From JBOHBN01 sp050698355 (GTDB lineage: Bacteria; Actinomycetota; Actinomycetes; Streptosporangiales; WHST01): a stretch of 6,049 nt of DNA. Of the stretch, positions 1 through 4,453 are shown one piece after another (position 1 is the stretch's first letter; each line of letters begins with the position of its first letter). The stretch is from assembly GCA_050698355.1 (NCBI GenBank), contig JBOHBN010000046.1:1-6049 (forward strand). The letters run 5' to 3'. The translations under genes were made by a program, and so were the position numbers. The notes under the pieces are model-generated. The model was not told the DNA's origin, did not search any database, and saw only the letters and a program-made list of their open reading frames with translations.

Positions 1-1168
1 CGCTCTCGACACCGTCCAGGCCACGCAGGACAGGCGCCAGCGCCGCCGCAGGGCCCGACGGGTACCAGACGACCACCTTCGGATCCACGCGGCTCAGCGT
101 GTCTGTGAGAGCGTCACGGGCGGCCTGCGTGCTGCCCCACGCCGCGACGACCTCGACGCGGACCCGCCCCTGCGACTCCGCCGCCGCCGCGAGCGTCACA
201 TGCTCGCCGTCGGGCGCGACATCGACGCACGCCATCACTCGCTCCCGCGCCGAGTCGAGCGTGCCCATCGCGTCGGCGCACGACCGCCACGCCTGCAGGT
301 CGACGGCGCCGTCGAGCTGGTCGACTTTCTGGCACAGCGTCTCGGTGCGGAACACCTCGGGCGGGTCCGTCGCCAACGCCGACGCGATCGTCTGCTCACT
401 GATCGTGTGGCCCAGGCCTGGGTTCGACTGCGCCCAGCCGTCCCGGTCGTCGAGGTCGCAGCCCTCCGGCGCGCTCCACTCGAACAGCCCGACCGACGGG
501 TCACGACCGGCCAGCGCCGACTCTCGCAACTGATTCAACACGACCGACTGATCGTCGCCCATCGACGTGATCGCCCAGATCTGGGCGTTCGGCCGCGCCC
601 TCGTCGTCGCGCTGAGCGCCGACCAGGACTCCCATGATCGCTGCGTGCGCAACTCGTCGATATCGAGCTGGTCGATCGCCAGGCCGCGGCCCGCGTCGCG
701 GTTCGTCGCCGCGATCTTGTACTCCGAGCCCGACGCGAGGACCAGGCGCTCGTCGCCGATCGTCCCCGCGAGCTTGACCCGCTCCCCGGCGAGGTCCGGC
801 GCGGCGCACACGGCCCGGTCAGCCTCCCGCAAGTGGTACCGCGCCGTCGTCAAGTCCTGCGCAACACCCAACGCCAACCGGGCGCCGTCGACGTACAGCT
901 TCCACAACGTGACCGTCCGGGCCGCCACCGACTTGCCGTTCTGCCGCCCGACGATCACCACGACCACGCGGAACCGATACGTCCCGTCCGGTTTCAACTC
1001 CAGCCCGTGCACCGCCAGCCACCGCTGCCACGGCAGGAACGGCTCCCCGATAACCGTGTCCGCGAACTCGGCGACCTCGAACCCCCGTGTCGTCTTCCGC
1101 GTCAACTTCCGCAGCGGCGGAGTCGACAACCGCGGCTCGATGCATCCGGTGAGCTTCCTAGGCGCCAC
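1..1168 (-). CDS. Terminase large subunit, C-terminus cut by window edge
   Basis: ATPase/nuclease motor that pumps phage DNA into the prohead and cuts it. 389 codons are visible and the frame stays open to base 1. The N-terminus carries PRLSTPPLRKLT and FLPWQRWL, an adaptor-like lead-in common in actinophage HK97-type terminases. Walker A is VGRQNGKS (residues 73-80). Walker B is LAIDQLDIDE, ending in the acidic pair D171-E172. The SATTRARP...ITSMG segment (186-204) fits the coupling motif. CVDVAPDG (314-321) supplies the probable first nuclease aspartate, D316. The GTG start at 1168 is chosen because GAGGT lies six bases upstream and it places MAPRKLTGC at the N-terminus; it overlaps the small-subunit gene by 11 bases. 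Downstream at VVVWYPSGP (365-373) I see no acidic residue where many relatives have one. Family assignment is firm; the missing part is the rest of the nuclease domain. Confidence 0.96.
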   Translation of the reverse strand, partial: MAPRKLTGCIEPRLSTPPLRKLTRKTTRGFEVAEFADTVIGEPFLPWQRWLAVHGLELKPDGTYRFRVVVVIVGRQNGKSVAARTVTLWKLYVDGARLALGVAQDLTTARYHLREADRAVCAAPDLAGERVKLAGTIGDERLVLASGSEYKIAATNRDAGRGLAIDQLDIDELRTQRSWESWSALSATTRARPNAQIWAITSMGDDQSVVLNQLRESALAGRDPSVGLFEWSAPEGCDLDDRDGWAQSNPGLGHTISEQTIASALATDPPEVFRTETLCQKVDQLDGAVDLQAWRSCADAMGTLDSARERVMACVDVAPDGEHVTLAAAAESQGRVRVEVVAAWGSTQAARDALTDTLSRVDPKVVVWYPSGPAAALAPVLRGLDGVES

Positions 1169-1556
1169 GAGCGGACCTCACGGCCGCCAGCGCGCCACCA
1201 CCCTGCGTGGGTTGCTTCGGCAGCCGCGCCCTGCCCTTCGGAGTCGCACCCAGGCTGTCGAGCACGTCCAGCAGCTTCGGCCCGACCCGCTCGACGATGC
1301 CCTGTGCGGTCACACGCTGCCGCAACGCCGAGACCTGCTCGGCCAAGTCCTCGTCGCCGTCGCGCTCGACTGCACGCAGTACCCGGTCGGCGGACGCTTC
1401 CATCCCGCTCGCCTGGTCGAGCGCCTTCGCGTACCGCTCAGCGAGCCGGATCGCGGCCGAATCCGCGCCGGAAACGTCCAGGTCGGGCACGGTCTCCGCC
1501 AGAGCCGCCGAGATCGTGCCGTCGGCGGACTGGAGCTGCCCGGTGCCACGAGTCAC
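1158..1556 (-). CDS. Terminase small subunit
   Basis: DNA-recognition partner of the terminase; it would bind the packaging site and present DNA to the large subunit. 132 residues. The body is predicted helical: an AIRLAERYAKALDQA helix (35-49), a charged middle (57-85), then VERVGPKLLDVLDSLGATPKGRA (88-110), a pattern I associate with actinophage small terminases. The C-terminal tail is basic and Gly/Ala-rich. Its position directly before the large-subunit gene, with an 11-base overlap, is the strongest support. The GTG at 1556 is the only plausible start, because an in-frame TAG lies upstream at 1575-1577. No convincing Shine-Dalgarno sequence precedes it, so the message may be leaderless or weakly initiated. 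No separate helix-turn-helix could be located by eye. Confidence 0.82.
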   Translation of the reverse strand: MTRGTGQLQSADGTISAALAETVPDLDVSGADSAAIRLAERYAKALDQASGMEASADRVLRAVERDGDEDLAEQVSALRQRVTAQGIVERVGPKLLDVLDSLGATPKGRARLPKQPTQGGGALAAVRSARGA

Positions 1557-1572
1557 ACCCGAATTGTCGCAT

Positions 1573-1625
1573 ACCTACAAACGAGGCCCACGCAAGCCGG
1601 ACATAGCGGACATGATCTTGTAGGT
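1573..1625. repeat. 8-base inverted repeat, ACCTACAA...TTGTAGGT
   Basis: Perfect arms at 1573-1580 and 1618-1625, separated by 37 bases. The arms are AT-richer than their surroundings and enclose two of the CGGACA words. The spacing is too wide for a simple terminator hairpin. It suits a pair of protein-binding half-sites or the two ends of a packaging/control element just upstream of the terminase small-subunit gene. Function is inferred from position only. Confidence 0.5.
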
Positions 1626-1710
1626 TCGCCCAACAGCCGGAGGGGCAAAACGGACAAACCGTCACAAACAAAAACCCTAAGTAATCGGGGTCATGGCCGA
1701 ACCGGACATG
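1598..1710 (+). repeat. Four CGGACA direct repeats
   Basis: Exact copies begin at 1598, 1607, 1651 and 1703. The copies at 1607 and 1703 extend to CGGACATG, and the one at 1598 reads CGGACATA. All are in the same orientation and confined to the gap before the terminase genes. Same-sense short words in this position resemble the recognition elements small terminases use in some phages, though they could also be sites for a regulator of late transcription. A six-base word is short, so the clustering matters more than any single copy. Confidence 0.5.
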
Positions 1711-1730
1711 TGGGAAGAAACGGGTATGAA

Positions 1731-1925
1731 TCAGACATACGGGGAGTAGTTCCAGGCGTCGACACCGACAAGCACCCAGAAGATGATCACGCCGATGATC
1801 AAGAGGCCCACGAGGACACCGACGACGATCAGGCACCCCCATAGGCAGCCGCCTACGTCGGTCCGGACTCGTGGCTGATGTGGCGGGGGCCGTAGTGGGG
1901 GTGGATGCGGTGGCCGTGGGTTCAT
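1731..1925 (-). CDS. Small membrane protein with proline-rich N-terminus
   Basis: 64 residues. The N-terminal 20 are rich in Pro, His and Arg (MNPRPPHPPPLRPPPHQPRV). One long hydrophobic segment runs from about residue 28 to 55 (CLWGCLIVVGVLVGLLIIGV, then IIFWVLVGV) and ends in WNYSPYV. The charge pattern predicts an N-in, C-out single-pass membrane protein. The ATG at 1925 overlaps the stop of the upstream HNH gene as ATGA; an upstream in-frame TTG at 1937 is less likely. I do not recognise a family. Being placed between an HNH gene and the terminase does not explain a membrane role; a superinfection-exclusion or host-envelope function is possible but unproven. Confidence 0.72.
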   Translation of the reverse strand: MNPRPPHPPPLRPPPHQPRVRTDVGGCLWGCLIVVGVLVGLLIIGVIIFWVLVGVDAWNYSPYV

Positions 1926-2203
1926 TGCTTGCCCCAATCGGTGCGTGGTCTCGGGTCGGGGTCACCGTGCTGCCCTGATTGCTGCCCGGCGCGCCGGTTG
2001 CAGTCGACGTGCTCGGGCCCTGCGTACATGGCCTTGCCGCTGCCGTCGACGTGCCCGAGATCCCACCGCTGGGCCGGCCGGATCGCTTCGCTGCATCGGT
2101 GGCAGGTGGCTCCGCCTGCCGCGACGATGGGTGCCCAGTGGGCGCGTAGGCGCTGGTGTGTGGGCCCGTAGCCGCGTTGGCTTGTGTTGCCGTGTGTGGG
2201 CAT
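1922..2203 (-). CDS. HNH endonuclease, probable packaging accessory
   Basis: 93 residues. It carries a zinc-binding C34-HR-C37 pair, then WDLGH (H51), GPEH (H65) and C68-N-R-R-A-G, a pattern I know from actinophage HNH proteins. HNH domains form a beta-beta-alpha metal fold that nicks or cuts DNA. In many cos phages an HNH protein encoded beside the terminase genes is needed for end cutting and packaging, and this one lies two genes upstream of the small subunit. The ATG at 2203 overlaps the preceding TGA by one base (TGATG); an adjacent in-frame GTG at 2206 is an equally possible start. A GAGGGAG ribosome site lies just upstream. The family is clear; the packaging role is inferred from context. 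Confidence 0.88.
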   Translation of the reverse strand: MPTHGNTSQRGYGPTHQRLRAHWAPIVAAGGATCHRCSEAIRPAQRWDLGHVDGSGKAMYAGPEHVDCNRRAGQQSGQHGDPDPRPRTDWGKQ

Positions 2204-2439
2204 CACGCGGTCTCCCTCGGGTCGGGGCGTCCGTCGTCGATGCGGGCGAGGACGACGGCGAGCCGGTGGAAGCGCCGGTTGGCGAGGGTGGCTTCGCCGA
2301 GTGGTTGCCGGCGGCGGCGTGGCACGGTGGTGAACCGTTCGGCTTCGAGGTCGCGGACGGGTCCGTACCGTTCGACCATGAGTTTCTCGAGGAGGTCGGC
2401 GTTGGGGTGTGCGGGTTCGACGCCGTAGGGGCGGGTCAC
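2203..2439 (-). CDS. Hypothetical phage protein, 78 residues
   Basis: Not recognised. The protein is charged and Arg-rich, with HPNADLLEKLMVERYGPVRD (residues 11-30) likely forming a helix, an RRRR patch at 41-44, and a second likely helix at LANRRFHRLAVVLARID (52-68). It has no cysteines, no signal peptide and no membrane segment. The GTG at 2439 is chosen because it forms a GTGA overlap with the previous stop and has GAGGA about six bases upstream; extending further upstream would run through the neighbouring gene. Small basic helical proteins at this place in phage genomes may bind DNA, but nothing here proves that. Confidence 0.72.
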   Translation of the reverse strand: MTRPYGVEPAHPNADLLEKLMVERYGPVRDLEAERFTTVPRRRRQPLGEATLANRRFHRLAVVLARIDDGRPDPRETA

Positions 2440-2792
2440 GTGGTGTCCTCGGCGTGGTTGAGTGCGGCGCGTGCTCGGGCGGCTCCGGTCTGGTAGTCGC
2501 CTTTGGGGCCGGTGCGCCACGACTCGTCGAGCTGCTTCGGCGGCGTCGGGATGCGGTCGGCTTCCCCGGTCGCGGCGTGCGCTGCCGGCCACCACGGGCC
2601 GGCTTCGGCGAGGCGGGCGGGTTTGTGGGTGGCGGGGTCGGCCCAGCAGGCGACGGCGGCGACGGTCAGGGTGTAGCTGTTGTGGCTGGTTATGTGGGTT
2701 TCGAGCCATGTCCGCAGGCTGCGTTCGGGCCAGTCGGGGTGGATGACGTGGCCGAGGGTGGCGATGAGTGCGAGTTGTTTCGGTTCGGTCAT
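2436..2792 (-). CDS. Hypothetical actinophage protein with 'DPATHKPARLAEAGPWW' motif
   Basis: 118 residues, soluble. The centre, DPATHKPARLAEAGPWWPAA (52-71), resembles a recurring motif in uncharacterised actinobacterial phage and prophage proteins. Before it, RSLRTWLETH and TLTVAAVACWA are probably helical. The second half is Pro-rich and polar, with DESWRTGPKGDYQTGAARAR (89-108). The ATG at 2792 is the first start after the 288-base repeat-rich gap. It lacks a clear Shine-Dalgarno sequence, unlike almost every other gene here, so this may be the first gene of a new transcript. The next gene begins as a GTGA overlap. Function unknown. Confidence 0.75.
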   Translation of the reverse strand: MTEPKQLALIATLGHVIHPDWPERSLRTWLETHITSHNSYTLTVAAVACWADPATHKPARLAEAGPWWPAAHAATGEADRIPTPPKQLDESWRTGPKGDYQTGAARARAALNHAEDTT

Positions 2793-2870
2793 GATCGTTG
2801 ATCCAAGTCCAAATCGGACGTCGCGCGCGTTACGGAGCTTGGGTTTGGAGATCTACCTGGATAAGAAGCG

Positions 2871-2897
2871 GTACGGGTACGGGTACGGGTACGGGGG
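2871..2897 (+). repeat. Tandem GTACGG x4 with G-quadruplex motif
   Basis: Four exact GTACGG units occupy 2871-2894. On the plus strand G-runs of at least three lie at 2875-2877, 2881-2883, 2887-2889 and 2893-2897, each separated by TAC. This meets the canonical four-run, short-loop G-quadruplex pattern. The G-rich strand is the template for the leftward genes, so a fold here could slow transcription or replication; the transcript itself would be C-rich. The tandem unit could also vary in copy number by slippage. Confidence 0.85.
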
Positions 2898-2898
2898 A

Positions 2899-2910
2899 TT
2901 CCGATCGGAA
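2899..2910. repeat. Perfect 12-base palindrome TTCCGATCGGAA
   Basis: Fully self-complementary sequence immediately after the G-rich tandem repeat. Its core TCCGATCGGA recurs exactly at 3046-3055, and a version with one added base (TCCGATTCGGA) lies at 2933-2943. Three related dyads within about 160 bases suggest binding sites for a dimeric protein. Confidence 0.7.
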
Positions 2911-2927
2911 GGCTTTTGTGATCCGCG

Positions 2928-2948
2928 ACGGATCCGATTCGGATCCGT
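2928..2948. repeat. 21-base perfect inverted repeat, ACGGATCCGA/TCGGATCCGT
   Basis: Ten-base arms at 2928-2937 and 2939-2948 flank a single T. Each arm contains its own GGATCC palindrome, so it is nested symmetry. The one-base centre is poor for an RNA hairpin, though a shorter stem with a three-base or larger loop is possible, and TTTT follows on the plus strand (2948-2951). Because no accepted gene is read rightwards into it, a protein-binding or cruciform-type site is more likely than a terminator. Confidence 0.7.
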
Positions 2949-2984
2949 TTTGCGATATCTGCGCAGGTCACGGGCACTGCTCGG

Positions 2985-3004
2985 ATCGGATCGCCGTATC
3001 CGAT
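2985..3004. repeat. Inverted repeat ATCGGAT-6 bases-ATCCGAT
   Basis: Perfect seven-base arms at 2985-2991 and 2998-3004, with the spacer CGCCGT. It could form a small hairpin in RNA or DNA, or be a spaced dyad related to the TCCGATCGGA palindromes. No T-run follows on either strand, so it is not called a terminator. Confidence 0.55.
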
Positions 3005-3045
3005 TGAGACGCCCCGATCTCGCCATTGCGTACACCCTGCACGGG

Positions 3046-3055
3046 TCCGATCGGA
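3046..3055. repeat. Perfect 10-base palindrome TCCGATCGGA
   Basis: Second exact copy of the palindrome core found at 2900-2909. It lies 26 bases beyond the stop codon of the 'MTWFKV' gene. The repeat of a 10-base dyad supports a common binding protein. Confidence 0.65.
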
Positions 3056-3065
3056 GCTAATCGGA

Positions 3066-3107
3066 TCGCATTCGGATCAGTCATGGGCAGTGCTCGCATT
3101 CCGGATC
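3066..3107. repeat. Near-direct repeat TCGCATTC(C)GGATC across a stop codon
   Basis: The 13-base TCGCATTCGGATC at 3066-3078 matches TCGCATTCCGGATC at 3094-3107 except for one extra C. One copy is inside the 3' end of the 'MTWFKV' coding sequence and the other is just past its stop. A third, weaker relative (TCCGATTCGGATC) lies at 2933-2945. This extends the repeat array into the coding region, as seen in origins embedded in or beside replication genes. Confidence 0.65.
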
Positions 3108-3455
3108 GGTGATGCCTCGCTTGACGTGCCAGCGCTCGTGGTTCGCAACCAAAGCGGCTCTCCTGCGGTCCGACCGGATCGCTCTCGCCGCCGTCTCGGA
3201 CGGATTGCGTTCGTCCCAGTCGTGGAACTGGTACCCGGACTTCACTCGCGTCCACAACCCGGCAGCGACGAGCTTGCGAGCCAACTGCGGTCCGTCCTCG
3301 GCCAGTCGCGAGATCAGATAGTCCGGTACGAAGCCACCCTTGCCGGCGTCGCTGGACCACGATCCGGCGAGTGTCCATAGACCGACCGCAGCCACTCCGG
3401 CCGCCATCGCCTTGGGATGGGAGTGAAGATCGTCCGACACCTTGAACCACGTCAA
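3081..3455 (-). CDS. 'MTWFKV' phage protein, possibly replication-related
   Basis: 124 residues. The N-terminus MTWFKVSDDLHSHPKAMAAG, followed by VGLWTLAGSWSSD, GGFVPDYLISRLA and KLVAAGLWTRVKSGYQFHDWDE (61-82), matches a common actinophage family whose fold looks like a winged-helix DNA-binding domain. It is often placed near replication genes, but its biochemical role is not settled. The C-terminus NHERWHVKRGITDPECEHC could bind zinc through H106, H110, C120 and C123. The TTG start at 3455 is set by AGGAGG six bases upstream and by the conserved N-terminus. The repeat-dense region begins within its last codons. A replication-initiation or regulatory role is inferred from family layout and neighbouring repeats. 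Confidence 0.82.
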   Translation of the reverse strand: MTWFKVSDDLHSHPKAMAAGVAAVGLWTLAGSWSSDAGKGGFVPDYLISRLAEDGPQLARKLVAAGLWTRVKSGYQFHDWDERNPSETAARAIRSDRRRAALVANHERWHVKRGITDPECEHCP

Positions 3456-3458
3456 CGG

Positions 3459-3467
3459 TCACCTCCT
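3459..3467 (-). promoter_or_regulatory. Strong ribosome site fixing a TTG start
   Basis: On the minus strand AGGAGGTGA lies with its AGGAGG six bases before TTG at 3455. It decides in favour of a TTG start for the 'MTWFKV' protein, since no ATG precedes the conserved N-terminus in that frame. A GTG inside the same element opens a different, unlikely frame. Confidence 0.8.
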
Positions 3468-3495
3468 CTCAGGTTCCTGTGGGGAAGGAAAACCA

Positions 3496-4020
3496 CTAAC
3501 GGATGATCGCCCGGAGGCCGAACTCACGCCTGCGGCCAGTACGGTTACCGGCACCCCCGCCCTCGTTCTCGCTCGCCTTCCGGCGACGGCGAGGCGCTCC
3601 ACCCGGCAGCGGTCCCACGGGCGGCGCCTGGCCACCGCGACGCTCTGGCGGCACGCCGTCTGTGCTGGAATTCTGTGGCTCCAACGACGCTTTTGCCCTA
3701 CGCGCGTTTCCGGCCAGGAGCACATGCGCACCTGCCAATCGCAGCGTGAAGGACTCGGGCTTCTTCCCCTGATCGAAGTCGAGCAGGGCCTCTTGCGCGT
3801 TCCGGGGCGTGAGGTAAACGTAGCGCTTGCCCGCACTGAGATCAGTAAACCGGATTGTCGCCAGGTCCACGGATACGTAGCTGGCATTGGGAAGGGTCTT
3901 CGCCAAAGCATCGGCGATCATGCAGTGCGACGAGTCCCGCTCGATGCTGGTGGCGATGATCTCCTGCGTAACCTTCACACTGATGCGCGGCGACGACTTG
4001 TTCTTGTTCGGTGTACTCAT
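3496..4020 (-). CDS. Conserved actinophage protein of unknown function, 174 residues
   Basis: The first about 105 residues look folded: PRISVKVTQEIIATSIERDS (11-30), then SHCMIADALAKTLPNASYVSVDLATIRF, GKRYVYLTPRNAQEALLDFD and FTLRLAGAHVLL. I have a sense of this pattern (HCMIADAL... and a Tyr-rich beta segment) from uncharacterised actinophage proteins. The last about 65 residues are low-complexity and rich in Pro, Gly and Arg, including an RRRR patch at 144-147, so are probably disordered and may bind nucleic acid. The ATG at 4020 has AAGGAG about ten bases upstream. It starts after a 44-base gap and is followed by a 40-base gap, so it is less tightly coupled than its neighbours. Function unknown. 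Confidence 0.8.
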   Translation of the reverse strand: MSTPNKNKSSPRISVKVTQEIIATSIERDSSHCMIADALAKTLPNASYVSVDLATIRFTDLSAGKRYVYLTPRNAQEALLDFDQGKKPESFTLRLAGAHVLLAGNARRAKASLEPQNSSTDGVPPERRGGQAPPVGPLPGGAPRRRRKASENEGGGAGNRTGRRREFGLRAIIR

Positions 4021-4064
4021 CAGAGGCTCTCCTTAGTTTCGTTGTAAACGTTCGATGTTGGCGG

Positions 4065-4199
4065 TCACTTCTCGTATGCGTGGCATGGGCACTGACAGAC
4101 CGTCCGGTGCCTGTCGGTGCCGTAGATGCGGCTGCAGTGGCGGTGCCCCCAGGCGGTGCCGTTGCTGCACCACCCGGACCGCCTCACGCGGCGTCCCAT
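4065..4199 (-). CDS. Small Cys/His-rich protein
   Basis: 44 residues, with cysteines at 11, 22, 35, 37 and 39 and histidines at 19, 21, 30 and 40. It ends in TVCQCPCHAYEK. The CxCxCH ending plus the earlier cysteines suggest a small zinc-binding protein. The ATG at 4199 lies inside the 3' end of the HNH gene in another frame (16-base overlap) with GGTGAGG upstream. Similar tiny Cys-rich products ending in CPCH occur in actinophage genomes to my knowledge, with no known job. It could bind nucleic acid or a host protein. Confidence 0.65.
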   Translation of the reverse strand: MGRRVRRSGWCSNGTAWGHRHCSRIYGTDRHRTVCQCPCHAYEK

Positions 4200-4453
4200 G
4201 AGTTCCTCACCCAACCGGCTTCGCGTGCTTCCTTGGGGTGCCCTGTCACCCAGCGGTGGCAGCCGTGGCACAGTGCACGCAGGTTCGGCTCGTCGAGGAT
4301 CGACCCGCCACGGGCACGAGTCAGTACCTCGTGTATCTCGGTCGACCAGGACCGTTGGCAGCGTTGACACACGGGGTGCTCCGCGAGAAACGACTCAACC
4401 AGGGACCGCCGCTGCCGGTAGGTCCGTTCCATTCGCCTGCTCCGCGCCTTCAT
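4184..4453 (-). CDS. HNH endonuclease
   Basis: 89 residues. After a basic start (MKARSRRMERTYRQRR) it has C29-QR-C32, then EIHEV (H41), PNLRALCHGCH (N57, C62, C65, H66), the classic HNH order with two structural zinc-binding CxxC pairs. It ends near WVTGHPKEAREAG. Such proteins nick or cut double-stranded DNA. The ATG at 4453 overlaps the previous stop as ATGA and has AGGAGG directly upstream. It differs in motif style from the HNH protein at 1922-2203 and is far from the terminase, so a role in recombination or replication, or a free-standing mobile nuclease, is more likely than packaging. Confidence 0.92.
   Translation of the reverse strand: MKARSRRMERTYRQRRSLVESFLAEHPVCQRCQRSWSTEIHEVLTRARGGSILDEPNLRALCHGCHRWVTGHPKEAREAGWVRNSWDAA

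Larger units (their letters stand above)
1557..1730. other. Non-coding gap before terminase; candidate packaging or promoter region
   Basis: 174 bases with no credible gene, between the membrane-protein stop and the terminase small-subunit start. Seen directly: four CGGACA words, an 8-base inverted repeat, an A-rich tract at 1663-1675, and small symmetric elements such as ACGG-ACAAA-CCGT (1650-1662) and ACATGT (1706-1711). It is less GC-rich than the flanking genes. In cos-type phages the cohesive-end site and the small-terminase binding site sit just upstream of the small-subunit gene, so this gap is the natural candidate. It could equally hold the late promoter. On the minus strand a weak TTGCGT...TATGCG pair ends at about 1568, but it is too poor to call a promoter. 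Confidence 0.5.
2931..3078. repeat. Cluster of six TCGGATC words
   Basis: Exact TCGGATC occurs on the plus strand at 2939-2945, 2981-2987, 2986-2992, 3061-3067 and 3072-3078, and in reverse at 2931-2937. Near-variants add CCGGATC at 3101-3107 and ACGGATC copies. Six exact seven-base words in 148 bases is far above chance expectation for both strands (about 0.02 in unbiased sequence). Spacing is irregular, with some copies partly overlapping, as in iteron or repressor arrays. Confidence 0.65.
2793..3080. other. Repeat-dense non-coding region; candidate origin or operator array
   Basis: 288 bases with no credible gene on either strand. Open frames here lack ribosome sites and translate simple repeats (GYGYGYG or RTRTRT). 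It holds a GTACGG tandem repeat, perfect palindromes centred on GATC or GATTC, clustered TCGGATC words and a stem with six-base spacer. It follows the 'MTWFKV' gene, whose relatives are often placed among phage replication genes. Repeated short words plus palindromes next to such a gene resemble iteron-type replication origins. Multiple operators for a phage repressor are the main alternative. I saw no clear promoter or T-tailed terminator for the minus-strand genes. Confidence 0.6.

Noticed and set aside
1678..1710. Ten-residue frame starting at an ATG in the terminase-proximal gap
   Set aside because: No ribosome site and too short to support; the gap is better read as regulatory or packaging DNA.
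567..1844. 425-codon open frame on the plus strand
   Set aside because: It lies antisense to the terminase genes, whose motifs are unmistakable. Its product is low-complexity and Arg/Ser/Thr-rich with no domain, as expected from a shadow frame in GC-rich DNA.
1438..1965. 175-codon minus-strand frame over the gap and the membrane-protein gene
   Set aside because: It crosses the small-terminase start and membrane gene in another frame, gives Arg/Pro-rich sequence and has no ribosome site.
2871..2897. CRISPR-like repeat
   Set aside because: The units are six bases and contiguous with no spacers, so it is a simple tandem repeat.
2928..2951. Rho-independent terminator
   Set aside because: The palindrome has a one-base centre, only a TTTT run, and the T-run is on the strand that no accepted gene uses.
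2789..2977. Possible 62-residue gene in the repeat region
   Set aside because: It needs a GTG start with no ribosome site, and much of it is translated tandem repeat (RTRTRTRT).
2680..3060. 126-codon plus-strand frame with GYGYGYG
   Set aside because: It is antisense to an accepted gene at one end and a translation of the GTACGG repeat in the middle.
2793..3080. attP attachment site
   Set aside because: No integrase is visible nearby and there is no tRNA-like core sequence, so the repeats alone do not support it.
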